A stretch of DNA of 64,000 bases, from the NCBI GenBank assembly GCA_003550325.1, contig QKWP01000214.1:253662-317661 (forward strand), in the 5' to 3' direction. The DNA comes from Gigaspora rosea (Eukaryota > Glomeromycota > Glomeromycetes > Diversisporales > Gigasporaceae). Below, in pieces: positions 19,407-29,886 of this stretch; within the stretch, counting starts at the first letter, position 1, and each line of letters begins with the position of its first letter. The notes beneath the pieces are model-generated. The model ran no database searches and had not been told where the DNA came from. It worked only from the letters and a program-made list of their open reading frames with translations. Position numbers and translations under genes: made by a program.

Positions 19407-19866
19407 TTTAATAGTTATTTAGCACAAAGTGCTGAATAACTGAGTTATTTGCTGTATACTATTTGATTGGTCAATTTTAAGCACCTTCGGTGCTTAAAAT
19501 TTAACCAGTCAAATCATATGGCAAATAATAGTAAGATACAATAGTGTTCTAATGCTAGTAAAGTGCAATAGTGCTTTATTAGTATTAGAACACTATTGTA
19601 CCATAGTTGTAAGTACTTTGTGCTTGAATAACTGGATTATATGGCATTTATATTTGTTGGTTTTGCATACCAACTGTTGACCGGTGTTTAAGATTTAAAT
19701 TTTTATGCACGTGAGTTACACATGTTGTCTGAATATATTTTAATCCAGAATGGATTTAAAATATTCCAGATAACATGTGTAATTACATGCATAAAAATCA
19801 TAAAATTTCAAATGCTGGATAACAGTTGGTAAATGCAAATTCAACAAATAGAAAATGCCATATAAA
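19407..19866. repeat. Four consecutive hairpins/foldbacks
   Basis: (1) 19408-19437: AGTTATTTAGCAC-AAA-GTGCTGAATAACT. (2) About 19470-19513: GATTGGTCAATTTTAAGCACC and its complement around a TTC loop. (3) About 19538-19603: ACAATAGTGTTCTAATGCTA with its complementary arm ending ACACTATTGT. (4) 19637-19866: a ~110-bp-arm foldback from TTATATGGCATTTATATTTG to AAATGCCATATAA, containing CCAACTGTTG/CAGTTGG and ACACATGTT/AACATGTGT. No gene lies within. Confidence 0.8.
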
Positions 19867-20156
19867 TATAACTTATGTATGTTTGAATAGAATCTTAATA
19901 GATTTAGAATTAATATAAGTTGATTCTAAATACACTTTGTTGAAACAAAATTTTAAATATACTCAAATTGGTAAAAAATTTTGAATTAACTTAAAGGTAA
20001 TTCTGAATCCATTTAGCACATATTTAATTAAAAACATTAAAGTAATTTAATTAGCAGTTATGATATTTATGTATATATGCTTTGTAATTATTAATTGACT
20101 AATGTTATTAGTAAAATTGCAATTAGTATAAAATTAATAGTTATTTATAGGGTTCT

Positions 20157-20333
20157 GAAGTTCAGTTTAATTCAGTAGAGGTTCAGGTTCAGGTTCAATA
20201 AACCTGAACCTGAACCTGCTCTAAAAGTTCAATACTGAACTAAACCTGAACTTAAAATTATTGAACCTGAACCTGAACTTAAAAATAGTTCAGTTCAGGT
20301 TCAGTTCAAGGTTCATAAACATGTTCAAGTTCA
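20157..20333. repeat. Hexamer repeat AGGTTC/GAACCT in both orientations
   Basis: Runs of AGGTTCAGGTTCAGGTTCA switch to TGAACCTGAACCTGAACCTG and back across about 175 bp. Opposite-strand runs lie next to each other, so the tract is a fold-back microsatellite rather than a simple tandem array. Confidence 0.85.
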
Positions 20334-20369
20334 TAATATATGTGCATGTTTACCTAAATCACAAAGTTA

Positions 20370-21850
20370 GAATAAATTAGTAAAATTTAGAGAATCATAG
20401 CATTTTGTATAATTTTATTAATAAAATTATTAAAAATATTAATCTATATGAAATTTTACTAATTGATCATAACTTCTTGCACTAAGTAAACTTGTTTAGC
20501 ACCAAAAATATATCAAATTAGTATATTTTATTTTACTTTTTTTAAAATTTGAAGAAAAATACTTAATTTGAAAATTTTTATCAAAAATTCAAAATTAAGT
20601 AAATATCTTTAATGCAAATTTTAAATAAAATATACTAATATGATGTATTTCAGTGCTAAACAAGTTTACTTAGAACAAGAAGTTATAATCAATTAGTAAA
20701 ATTTAGAGAATTATAGATATTTGTATAAGTATTATTTATTTCCTGGGGGAGTAGAAATTATAACAGATTTTACCGATGATCATAGCACATGGATGGCCCA
20801 AAGGGCTATTATTATCAGTAAACTCTGTTATAATTTCCCCACAGGAAATAAATAAATAATCTCCAGGAGCGTATCACTAGATGTTAATCGGACTACCATA
20901 CCATTATTTTTACATGTGTTCCATATTTATATTCATATTGTGCTTTACTAACTTTTGTGCTTCGCTTTATTTATTTATTTACTTTTTTTATTTACATCAT
21001 TTTTATTGTTTTTATCTTTTTATCACATTTGCTTTTTACTTCTATGTTTAACTTTTTTCAAACTTTTACTTTCACTTTGCTCATATCGTGCCTTTTTTTA
21101 GCTTTATTTTACTGTGCCTATTTACTTTGGCTTTTAAAGTTCTTTAGATAAAACGTGAAAAATACAAAAAAGAAAATGATTTAAATAAAAATTAAGAATT
21201 AAAATTAGAGTTCCCCGATGATCAATATGAGACCGGGAATCTTTCGTGGGAAGATTCCCAGTCACAATATGATTATTATAAATATGGTTAATTACGTGTA
21301 AAAAATAATGATGAAGGTAGTCATGAGTGATACTTAGTGCGACAGGGGATTATTTTATTAATAAAATTATACAAATTTCTATGATTCTCTAAATTTTACT
21401 AATTGATCATAACTTCTTGCTTTAAGTAAACTTGTTTAGTACCAAAAAATATATTATATCAGTATATTTTATTTTATTTTCCTTAAAATTTGCATCAAAG
21501 ATACTTAATTTTGAATTTTTGATAAAAATTTTCAAATTTTCTTCAAATTTTAAGAAAAGCAAAATAAAATATGCTGATTTGATATATTTTTTGATGCTGA
21601 ACAAAGTTTACTTATGCAAGAAATTAGGATCAATTAGTAAAATTTAGAGAATCATAAAAATTTGTATAATTTTATTAATAAAATTATACAAATTTCTATG
21701 ATTCTCTAAATTTTACTAATTGATCATAATTTCTTGCATAAGTAAACTTTGTTCAGCACCAAAAAATATATCAAATTAGCATATTTTATTTTACTTTTCT
21801 TAAAATTTGAAAAAAGGTGCAAAATTTTGAATTTTTGATGAATATTTCAA
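20370..21850. mobile_element. Cluster of foldback elements: three related copies plus nested inserts
   Basis: Copy A (about 20451-20701) and copy B (about 21366-21655) share arms TTTACTAATTGATCATAACT and GCACCAAAAATATATCAAAT with their complements. Copy C (about 21680-21850) is only a left arm. B and C are joined by the palindrome TTTGTATAATTTTATTAATA. Between A and B lie a 115-bp MITE at 20740-20858 (TTTCCTGGGGGAGTAGAAAT to ATTTCCCCACAGGAAA) and a ~500-bp insert (20856-21355, ends AATAATCTCCAGGAGCGTAT and GATACTTAGTGCGACAGGGG with GATTATT). A hairpin GGGAATCTTTCGTGGGAAGATTCCC lies at 21234-21260 in two adjoining arms. The ORF at 20957-21151 inside is a low-complexity hydrophobic stretch, not a credible gene. 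A related partial copy lies at 60430-60540. Confidence 0.65.
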
Positions 21851-22880
21851 AATTAAATATTCTTTTTTAAATTTTAATAGTCTCTAATAGTAATAGATAT
21901 TAACAATTGTAGACAATAATTTTGAACAATTTTGAACAATTTTGAACAAGTAAATAAAATAAAATTATTGAAAATTTTATTAAGATAATCTATTTTAATT
22001 TTAACTAAAATGAGTTATAATCATATATTTTTTAAATAAATTAATTACCGGTAATTATTAAAGTCTAGATAAGCTTTGGACAATCTTGAATATTTGGATA
22101 TTTTAAATATAAACAAGACCAAAAAAGGCTTTGAATAGCCAAAATATACATCACTAGTCTTTAGTTGGCGTTTGTCAAATGTCCAATATTATGGCATGCC
22201 ATCTCTGACCGAAATTAATATATGAAAATAATGATTTAACAAGCCCTATTTTATACATATTTCAGACCAATGAGATATTAGATTGATAGAATATATATTT
22301 TTAATTAACTCTGAAACAATTATCAATCGTGATCTGACAAACTGATTTCAAATTTTTTTAGGGGACATGATTATGGATAGGCAAAGTAATTTTGTAAGCA
22401 ATAATAATCTATGGCATCCCTTACTTAATATTATAATATTAAATAAGATTACATCCTGTTACTTATTACGTATGCATATAAAAACACATGCTAACAGTCG
22501 GAGGCGAGTGATCAAAATTGAGGTTGACGAAAAATTGCTGCTAAGAATAAAATTATTGTAAAATATTTTTTATTACCTATTGCAAGGTAATATTAAGTAA
22601 TATTAAGTAATAATATGTAACCGACTTTGCCCATCTCTAGACATGATATCGAAAGTTACTAACGGACCACAAAAAAAAAGAGGGCAGCACTAAAAAATTA
22701 AGTCACTCCGAGTGCGACAAGAGATTACATTAGCAAAAATTATAAGAGATCAAAGTAAATCTTTTAAGATGAATAAATGCCTCGAGAACAACATTCCCCA
22801 ATGAATTTTTGAACTGCAGCTGGCAGTAATATCGTGCATTATTGGGATGCCAAATGCAGGTGATTAATCATCAATTTTTT
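21851..22880. other. No gene recognised
   Basis: AT-rich. Three tandem copies of the decamer AATTTTGAAC lie at 21926-21956. The 64-codon frame at 22367-22561 has no recognisable domain and is not supported. Confidence 0.45.
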
Positions 22881-22881
22881 A

Positions 22882-23164
22882 TTGCAATATCTCTTGAACT
22901 AATGAATGCAATTTTGTCAATGGCCTTTTTTAGAAATTATTAGTTTTTAATGACTAATTTTTTTTTAATATATATGAAAAATAAAAAACGTTTTGTCACG
23001 TTAAAAAAAAAAACATTAAGTGAAGTTTAATAAATGTATTTTTTAATGTATTTTATGAAAAAGAGCGTTGTCATGTTAAAAAAAAACATTTAATGAAGTA
23101 CAATAAATGTATTATTTAATGTATTTTTAATTATGTAAATTTACTAGTTCAAGAGATATTGCAA
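22882..23164. mobile_element. MITE with ~20-bp inverted ends and two internal tandem units
   Basis: TTGCAATATCTCTTGAACTA (22883) is mirrored by TAGTTCAAGAGATATTGCAA (to 23164). Inside, an ~80-bp unit (GTCACGTTAAAAAAAAAAAC, AATAAATGTATTTTTTAATG) occurs twice at about 22995 and 23070. Confidence 0.7.
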
Positions 23165-24018
23165 ATTGAATTAATTGCGATTTCACGGGGTAAATAGTGA
23201 ATGTTTATATTAAGTATCACTGTGAGTGATTAAATAAGAATGCCAACCGATATATTGAGGCTTGTCGGCCGAATGGAAGTAAGCAAAACGCGAAACGCCA
23301 TTACATCATAATTCTGCGAGGCAGTGCAGTGAGAGAAAACCAAGTTTTTGGTTGTGGTTAAAGAAGTAGCCCCACTTTATTATTAAATTCGCCAAGGCTT
23401 GGATATGTTAAGGATAGTATCATTTCTCAAAGCCCTTTCGTCTTTATAATGCTGTAATTTCGGCATTGTAAAGGTCATCGCCTTCGAGTTAAAATCAATT
23501 AACTAATAAATACTTTTGTCAAATCATCACGTCACGTCTCCGGCGAACCACCTTTAAATTTGATAACTGTAAACTGTCTTGTTCATCTTTTGTTCATCTT
23601 TTAAATCTGTGTGAAATCCCGTCTGTAACATGATTATCTTGCACTATATAGCAGGCTCGCATTAGCCCAGCGCATTATATCTCTTAGAATTTATCATTTC
23701 ACATCCCTAATAACATATAGCTAACCTTGGACGATTTGTTGGACGAAGGGCTTTATTTCGGATTTGACGGGCCAGATTTTAAGTTTCCCGCTCAGATTTG
23801 TAATATCTGTCTTGAGGACATTAGAGTTCTTTATTATTTTAAAGTAAATAAATTGAATCCTTTTTGAAGTCTACGTTCAGCGATTATAAAAATGCTTATA
23901 AAACTCAATGGATAGTAGACGAAAATCATTCAAAAAGCAAAAATATTTGAATCAAAATTCAAGCAAAAGCAAAATTTTCAGGCTTATGCATTCAGAAAGC
24001 TTCGAAAAACCAGATCAC
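23165..24018. other. Mostly featureless; short possible coding fragment at 23722-23835 (+)
   Basis: At 23722 the plus strand reads LTLDDLLDEGLYFGFDGPDF and then QICNICLEDI, with the CX2C start of a RING-type finger, before decaying. It could be a remnant exon of a host gene. The evidence is one short stretch, so I leave it as a note rather than a gene. Confidence 0.25.
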
Positions 24019-24026
24019 TACAAGGT

Positions 24027-24510
24027 AAAGATGCCTGACGAATGACGAATCATTCGTCATTGACGAATGACGAAACCATTTCGTCAGGTGACTTCCAATT
24101 GACGAATTGACGATTGACGAAACCCTGACGATTGACGAAACCTACGACGAATTGACGAAACATATGACGAATTGACGAAACCTATGACGAAACCTGATGA
24201 GTTATATACATACAAGATAGTGTTTTAATAACCCGTAAAAGGGTCATATAGTATCACCAACAAAAGAATATAACCTAATTAACCTTTTAGGCAATTCCAT
24301 AGGAAAAGTCGCGGTCAATAATGATAAGAGTAAAAAAAAACGAAGGTTTATCAAATCGTCATATGTTTCGTCAATTCGTCATAGGTTTCGTCAATTCGTC
24401 ATAGGTTTCGTCAATCGTCGGGGGTTTCGTCAATCGTCAAGGTTTCGTCATAACGAAACCATGACGAAACCATTTCGTCATCGCAAAAAAATTTCGTCAG
24501 GCATCTTTAT
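24027..24510. mobile_element. MITE built of GACGAAACC repeats, 8-bp target duplication
   Basis: 484 bp. Ends AAAGATGCCTGACGAA and TTCGTCAGGCATCTTT are perfect inverted copies, flanked by TACAAGGT on both sides (24019-24026, 24511-24518). Each subterminal region is filled with short direct repeats of TTGACGAAACCTATGACGAA type (left) and their complement (right), leaving a unique centre of about 150 bp. An 8-bp duplication plus dense subterminal repeats is the style of hAT elements, whose transposase binds such repeats. No coding capacity. Confidence 0.8.
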
Positions 24511-24518
24511 TACAAGGT

Positions 24519-25067
24519 TAATTATATCCGAGAAACTTATTTTACATCCAAACAACAATCATTAGTCAAAAAATTTATATGCTAAGTTTAAAAGCAAAGT
24601 ACATGTATATATATTTCATTTATTATTTTATTTATTTTTTTTTTGTGCTATAGGTTAAATAGTTCTATAGTTTGTAGCAAAAATTTTAAGTAATTTACAA
24701 CTCGGGTTGAACCGAGGCTTTTTTTAATTTAAACATGCTACAATTTATGGAATAAGTTTGATGTCTGCCGGAAATTTGTATTTTGACACAAATTTCAATT
24801 TAGTGAATTTTTTACAAGTAATACAAATTCAATGCCAAGCTACACAAACTAAAGAATTGGTTTACAATTTGTTCAGATAAAATAAAATTAATAAAATTCA
24901 AACATTAGTATTTTATTACATACGGCAACTTAGGTTTTTGTAATTTTATTAGGATTAATTTGAAAATTATGTAATAATAGCATATTAACTTTTCTAAATG
25001 TTTAACATGTAAACATTGCATGATGACAATATTTTTATTACAAATGTTGCAATCTTTTTGTAAAAAA
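24519..25067. other. No gene recognised
   Basis: AT-rich spacer with T and A runs only. Confidence 0.5.
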
Positions 25068-25075
25068 AATTGCTA

Positions 25076-25499
25076 CAGTGCAGACATTCTAGTCCCAACA
25101 AATAAAAATTTTTAGTGGTCAAATTCAGATTTTATTTTTTATATATATGAAGAGGCCAATTTGAAAATTTAGCTAATATTTATATATAAAATGGGCAAAT
25201 TTAAATTTTTAATATATATAAAAATAAAATTAATTGTTTAAAGAGGCCAAATTTGCTTTTTTATATATGTATATATAAAAGGTGGCCAAATTTCACGTTT
25301 AATTATAAAAATAATATAACTTCAACTTGCTATAACTTTTTTATAAATAGATTTAAAAAAATTTAAGAACATAGAAGTGTTTAGCTTGTCTTGATTTAAT
25401 ATTTTATGATAGTATTTTTTGTTTACTATTTTTTTGAAAAAGGATTAGCAATTTTGAATGTCATCAATTTTATTAGTCGGGACTAGGCTATTTGCACTG
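25076..25499. mobile_element. MITE with CAGTGCA termini and TA target
   Basis: The left end CAGTGCAGACATTCTAGTCC is mirrored by GGACTAGGCTATTTGCACTG at the right end, and TA flanks both ends. Three internal units of AGAGGCCAATTTGAAAATTT / AGAGGCCAAATTTGCTTTTT / GGTGGCCAAATTTCACG with TATATATA spacers lie at 25148-25300. TA plus CAGTG termini point to mobilisation by a Tc1/mariner-pogo type transposase. Confidence 0.65.
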
Positions 25500-25878
25500 T
25501 ATGACCACTCTTAGGTGTTAATGCATTAAAAAAACTAATTGCCTCTATAAACACACGTATTCTATATTTAGTAAAGTACAGATGTTCATGGGATGCATTT
25601 AATAATATCTCGAAATGTAAAACTTGTAGACTTGATCACCTATTATTTTTAAATCTCTAATTAATAGAAATATTTATCAAATTTTGGGTATTTGAAACAT
25701 TAAAGCTAATTACATGTTTATAAATATATATTAAATAAGATAATGCGGCTGTTGCACAGTGATATTATGTAGACGATACATAACAAGAACCAAGGTCTAC
25801 AGTAGATTTAAAGAACTGAATAAGTAGAATAAGCTAAATAACCATATTAGTAGGAAGTTGAAGTTGAATAGAATTAAC

Positions 25879-26575
25879 TTACTTTTTTTTTTTTATACCA
25901 GGATTATTTCTTATTCCTCTTTTCAGCACTTTGAGTGCAGTATCAATTCGTGTAATCCATTCTATTTTTTCTTCACTGTTGTTGCTCGAACCGTGTGACA
26001 TGCTTCCTTTCCCTCCGTTGTTGTAGTGATAATTTGAAAACAAAACGGTTGATATCGTCAATATCAATTATATTCAAATTAATTTGCCCAGTCTACAATA
26101 GCTTTCCTTGGAATTCTATACAAAGGAGAAATAGATCGTTAAATAAAAAATGTGCACGCCTATCTTCTGTTGCTATGAAGTATAGTTTCATAGGTGACAT
26201 TCGTTGGTAGCTTTATATAAATCTCCTTGATATATGAATCTTCGAGCAAGATCTATTATAATCCTAAGTATTTCGACTTTGTTTTGGATTTCTAATACTT
26301 TTTGCTGGCATCTCGTATTCTATAAATAAAAATAACCATCAGTTTTACAATTTGAAAAAACATGAAGAATGATTATTAACATACTTTTCATTAACTTCCT
26401 CGGCAATCCCACTAATTTGCTGTACACATTGTTTAAGATTTATATAATCGGGATGTGTCCTCATTGTGTTTTAATAAAGCCTCTAACAATAACATGTAAC
26501 GAGGTATTCGTTGAATTGGCAAACTTAAAAGAATTGAAAGGCAAATTTCCTAGCTCCGGTTTCCCTTGACACCTC
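25879..26575 (-). pseudogene. RhoGEF (DH-PH) protein, truncated pseudogene
   Basis: Minus strand, from high to low coordinates. After an acceptor TTTTCAG near 26578 comes CQGKPELGNLPFNSFK, then in the next frame LPIQRIPRYMLLLEALLKHN, the DH-domain signature of Dbl-type exchange factors. It continues LKQCVQQISGIAEEVNEK to a 65-bp GT-AG intron (26320-26384). Beyond the intron come VLEIQNKVEILRIIIDLARR and FIYQGDLYKATNECHL (DH-PH linker and PH start). After another shift come RRAHFLFNDLFLLCIEF, a PH strand pair, and SEEKIEWITRIDTALKVLKR, the PH C-terminal helix. DH domains load GTP onto Rho GTPases at the membrane. At least three frameshifts and several stops are present, and the N-terminal part of the DH domain is missing upstream, so this is a dead fragment. 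Confidence 0.75.
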
Positions 26576-26589
26576 TGAAAACACATAAA

Positions 26590-27690
26590 TAGATGTATAT
26601 ACATCATTAATATTAACTGAATATTTAAATCCTCATCATGATTTCAATGACAATCAAAATTATATTGTAAGATACAAAATGTTAGTTAAAAATGACAACT
26701 ATCTTTTTTTATAAATCATATAAATCTCATAAATTTTATATGTCTGTAACTTGCAATCCCTTAATTAAATCATTACCCTAATTGAAATCGACGTTTTATA
26801 TGACTCGTAAAGATCCAAGCTTCTTCAGGTTTAATAGATGCATAGCTTTAACAGCGCAAAATCACAAAGTGAAATTCCAAGATTAATAATAAGTGCCTAT
26901 GAACCGAACTACAGATCGAAATTTGCATTTTGACCAATCAAACTTATAAATTTAATTAAAAACTTTGTCCGGCCACCCAAATAAAAATGCAATTAAATAT
27001 TTTTAGGAAAAAAATTCTATCGTATGTAATGTAAAAAAAGACTCTATAACTGTATAGTCATAAGGTGCATGAATCGATTTGTATTGAGGAAACAAAATAG
27101 TATACAGTCTGTGCATTAAAAACATGCGACCCATTTTTATATATAATTTTTTGATTAGAGTTTGGATTTTCATAGTGTATCGCACACTCCAATGAAGTGT
27201 GATTGTAATCTAGAACGCAAATATCAAATAAACGCATACGAGAAACCCGCGATGCAGGCGATAGATTTATGTCAATAGAATATAAAATATTCAAATTAAT
27301 AAAAATCCTAAAGGTTTTATATTATTTATAGAGCAAATAGTCTTGATAAAATTGTATATCATACTTTATACAAGTCGATAATTTGAAAAACTATAATAAT
27401 TATATAGTTAATTCGTTATAGCGAACCTCTCTATATTGAATTCTGGATTAATAGTTTGAAAAATTTTAAGCTCCACCGGTAATAACCTGCGGTAATAACG
27501 TGACATTTTCATTACGATAAGTGTCTACGTAGTTAATTTAAAATATTTGTTTAAAAATGCAAAACATACCTTTTTTCCTAAAAATGCAACATGTATTCGA
27601 TAAAAATTTGGGGAGCTGCAAATGTAACCGACTCTCCAGCAAATTCAGTACAAAAAGTACTGTACAAGATACTATGAAATAAAAATGTTT
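26590..27690. other. No gene recognised
   Basis: No further DH-domain exons could be found here on the minus strand. The short minus frames at 27003-27294 have no recognisable domain. Confidence 0.4.
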
Positions 27691-27692
27691 TA

Positions 27693-27855
27693 CAGCTATT
27701 CTCATAAATTCTGGGACAACTGATAAAAGCTATTTCGGCCGAATTTGATAAGTTTTTGAATTCGGTGTTATCTGAATTGGATTTCGGCATTACAGTAATT
27801 CCGAATTCGGCCAATCAATTTTTATCAGTTGTCCCAGAATTTATAAGAAAAGCTG
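27693..27855. mobile_element. 163-bp MITE with ~36-bp TIRs, TA target
   Basis: CAGCTATTCTCATAAATTCT followed by GGGACAACTGATAAAA is mirrored by TTTTTATCAGTTGTCCCAGA and ATTTATAAGAAAAGCTG. TA flanks both ends. The inner part also folds (GAATTCGG/CCGAATTC). The minus ORF overlapping it is not a gene. Confidence 0.8.
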
Positions 27856-28033
27856 TAATAAGCAATTTACTTTTGAAATAAGATGGACAAAGTGGCGGCA
27901 CACAAACGTGTTACCTGACAATCAAAATTATAAACTCAGGCATCAAACAAATTGCGTATATAGGCGTTAACAAATGCTAAAATTTTCTTAGTGTTTCAAA
28001 TCGGATTAAAGATCCTGGATTGAGCCGAAACTA

Positions 28034-28770
28034 ATGATTCCTGACGAAACTATTTGACACTGACGAAATGGTTTGTCAATGGTTTCGTCTACGAAACTTG
28101 ACGATACGACGTAACTACTGATGAATGACGAAACTCTTGACGAAATTAATTTGATCAATACACGTAAAATATAAACATGCAGCTGATCATCATATTCACC
28201 GATTTGGTTTCACCCCAAAATTAGCCAATCATGATCGAGAATTATTTGCTAATAAAATTTATTACAAAGCGAGTTTTGATAACAACGGTCTTTTAAACTT
28301 ACTTATAATCCATAATTAAGTGTATAGAATATTGTAATATCTACATGTTTAATTATTAGCTGAAAGTAAGTTAAAAAGGTAGCTTTTCTGAAAAGTTCTT
28401 CCGAATTTACCCTTACCCATTATACAACCGATCAAACAATGACAAACCGATCCTTTTCTACCCGAAAATACCAAAACGCTTCAACAACTAGTAATAGTGC
28501 TTCCTTTTACAGCTTGGCGTAGCTGTTCTTTGAATATTTATTGCTTATTTATCTCATATAGAGGCCAAAAAACTATTTTATTTGAAGGTTTCGTTTGTTA
28601 TTCTTCACGTCACTTAATAGCAGAAGTTTGTGTAATGGTTTATCGAAAAAAGACCCCTAAAAATCAAATCGGTGGATATGTCTTTCAATAAGCTCCTCTA
28701 TAACACCTCTGGATATTCTGAATCTTAAATTTTTCTATTTATCATAAAGTTTCGTCAGTCTCTTCTTCGT
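28034..28770. mobile_element. Degenerate second copy of the GACGAAACC element
   Basis: CCTGACGAAACTATTTGACA with several GACGAAA/TTTCGTC motifs at 28040-28150, and TTTCGTCAGTCTCTTCTTCG at 28748-28773, mirror each other loosely. The intervening ~600 bp is unrelated to the 24027-24510 copy. The frame at 28497-28691 inside it is not convincing. Confidence 0.45.
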
Positions 28771-28914
28771 CAGACCGATCGGATACCTCCGGGTGAGTAA
28801 TGTAAACCATCGGGTAATGTCGGATAAAGATGTCAAAAAAAAGATATGATGATGAAAGTTCGCATGGACTAATTAATCATATAAAATTTTATGTTTTGTA
28901 TGAGTTACCCGTCA

Positions 28915-29556
28915 TGCGAAACCGATCCGAATCCGAAATTCGGATTGGATCCGGCAACAATCCGGGCCAATCCGATGGTTGATCCGAAATTTTTAGGTAA
29001 TGTTACGATCGGTTGGGAGAGCTTAATGAAATTGTGCCGGTTTAGTTTGATCGTGAACAAAAGTAGATGGTTTAAAACAATAAACTAACACACATAGTTT
29101 CGGGTTATAAGGTTTATCTTTATTAAAATAAATCAATACATCGGGTTATCACAATAATACTAATACTATATACAATCGTTCAACTACTCGACTACTGTCT
29201 GCCTTCTCCATGAGCTGAAACTACATCCTTATGTATTTTATATTCGTATGGGAGATTCGATCTCCCGATTGGAGACTCGATCTCCCGTTTGGAGACTTGA
29301 TCTCTCGTTTGGAGATTTGATCCCCAGTCTGGAGATTCGATCACCCACCAAGCCACAACTACGCCAAAATAAGAAATATATATAATGAAAAAAATATAAA
29401 CTAACTAAAAATAAAAAATGAGCATAACAGTACCTAATTAAAATTAGGCCCAATGCCGCTGAATCCGGCCCGATCCGAATTTTCTGGGCCAAAACTGATC
29501 CGACAATTTGGATCGGACCAAAATCCGAATCCGATCTGATCTGACTTTTCGAACAC
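28915..29556. mobile_element. TIR element with ATCCGAATCCGA repeats and an internal 20-bp tandem array
   Basis: The left side (CGATCCGAATCCGAAATTCG, then CAATCCGGGCCAATCC) and the right side (AATCCGGCCCGATCCGAATT, then GGATCGGACC and AAATCCGAATCCGATC) are inverted relatives. At 29246-29345 a unit of about 20 bp with the palindrome GGAGATTCGATCTCC repeats five times (GGAGACTCGATCTCCCGTTT). No open reading frame of note. Confidence 0.55.
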
Positions 29557-29886
29557 TATATATATTTAATGTTAAAGGTTAGAACACGATATTTTCTTTA
29601 TAAACTAATTATAAAATTATAAGAAATAAGAATAAAAATATCATAACCAAATCTATATTTATTTGCAATCAAATTTATTAAATTTAATAAATATGGATTT
29701 GATAATCTCTAATAGTTTTATTTAGTGTATACAAAAAATGGTATCAAAAACTAGTTTTTCTTTAGTATTTTGTGATATTAATTCTATTTTATAACAATAT
29801 TCATTGAAATACTGCAAATGGACCATTTTTGCATTCATTATATCTATTTATTTCAACTCTAATTTGATAAAAATATCTAAGACTGC
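29557..29886. other. 3' flank of the Sel1 gene
   Basis: AT-rich; it should contain the polyadenylation region of the minus-strand Sel1 gene. AATAAATATAT-type signals are present, but I cannot single one out. Confidence 0.4.

Noticed and set aside
20957..21151. 64-codon hydrophobic frame resembling a membrane peptide
   Set aside because: T-rich low complexity inside a foldback insert; no start context or homologous pattern.
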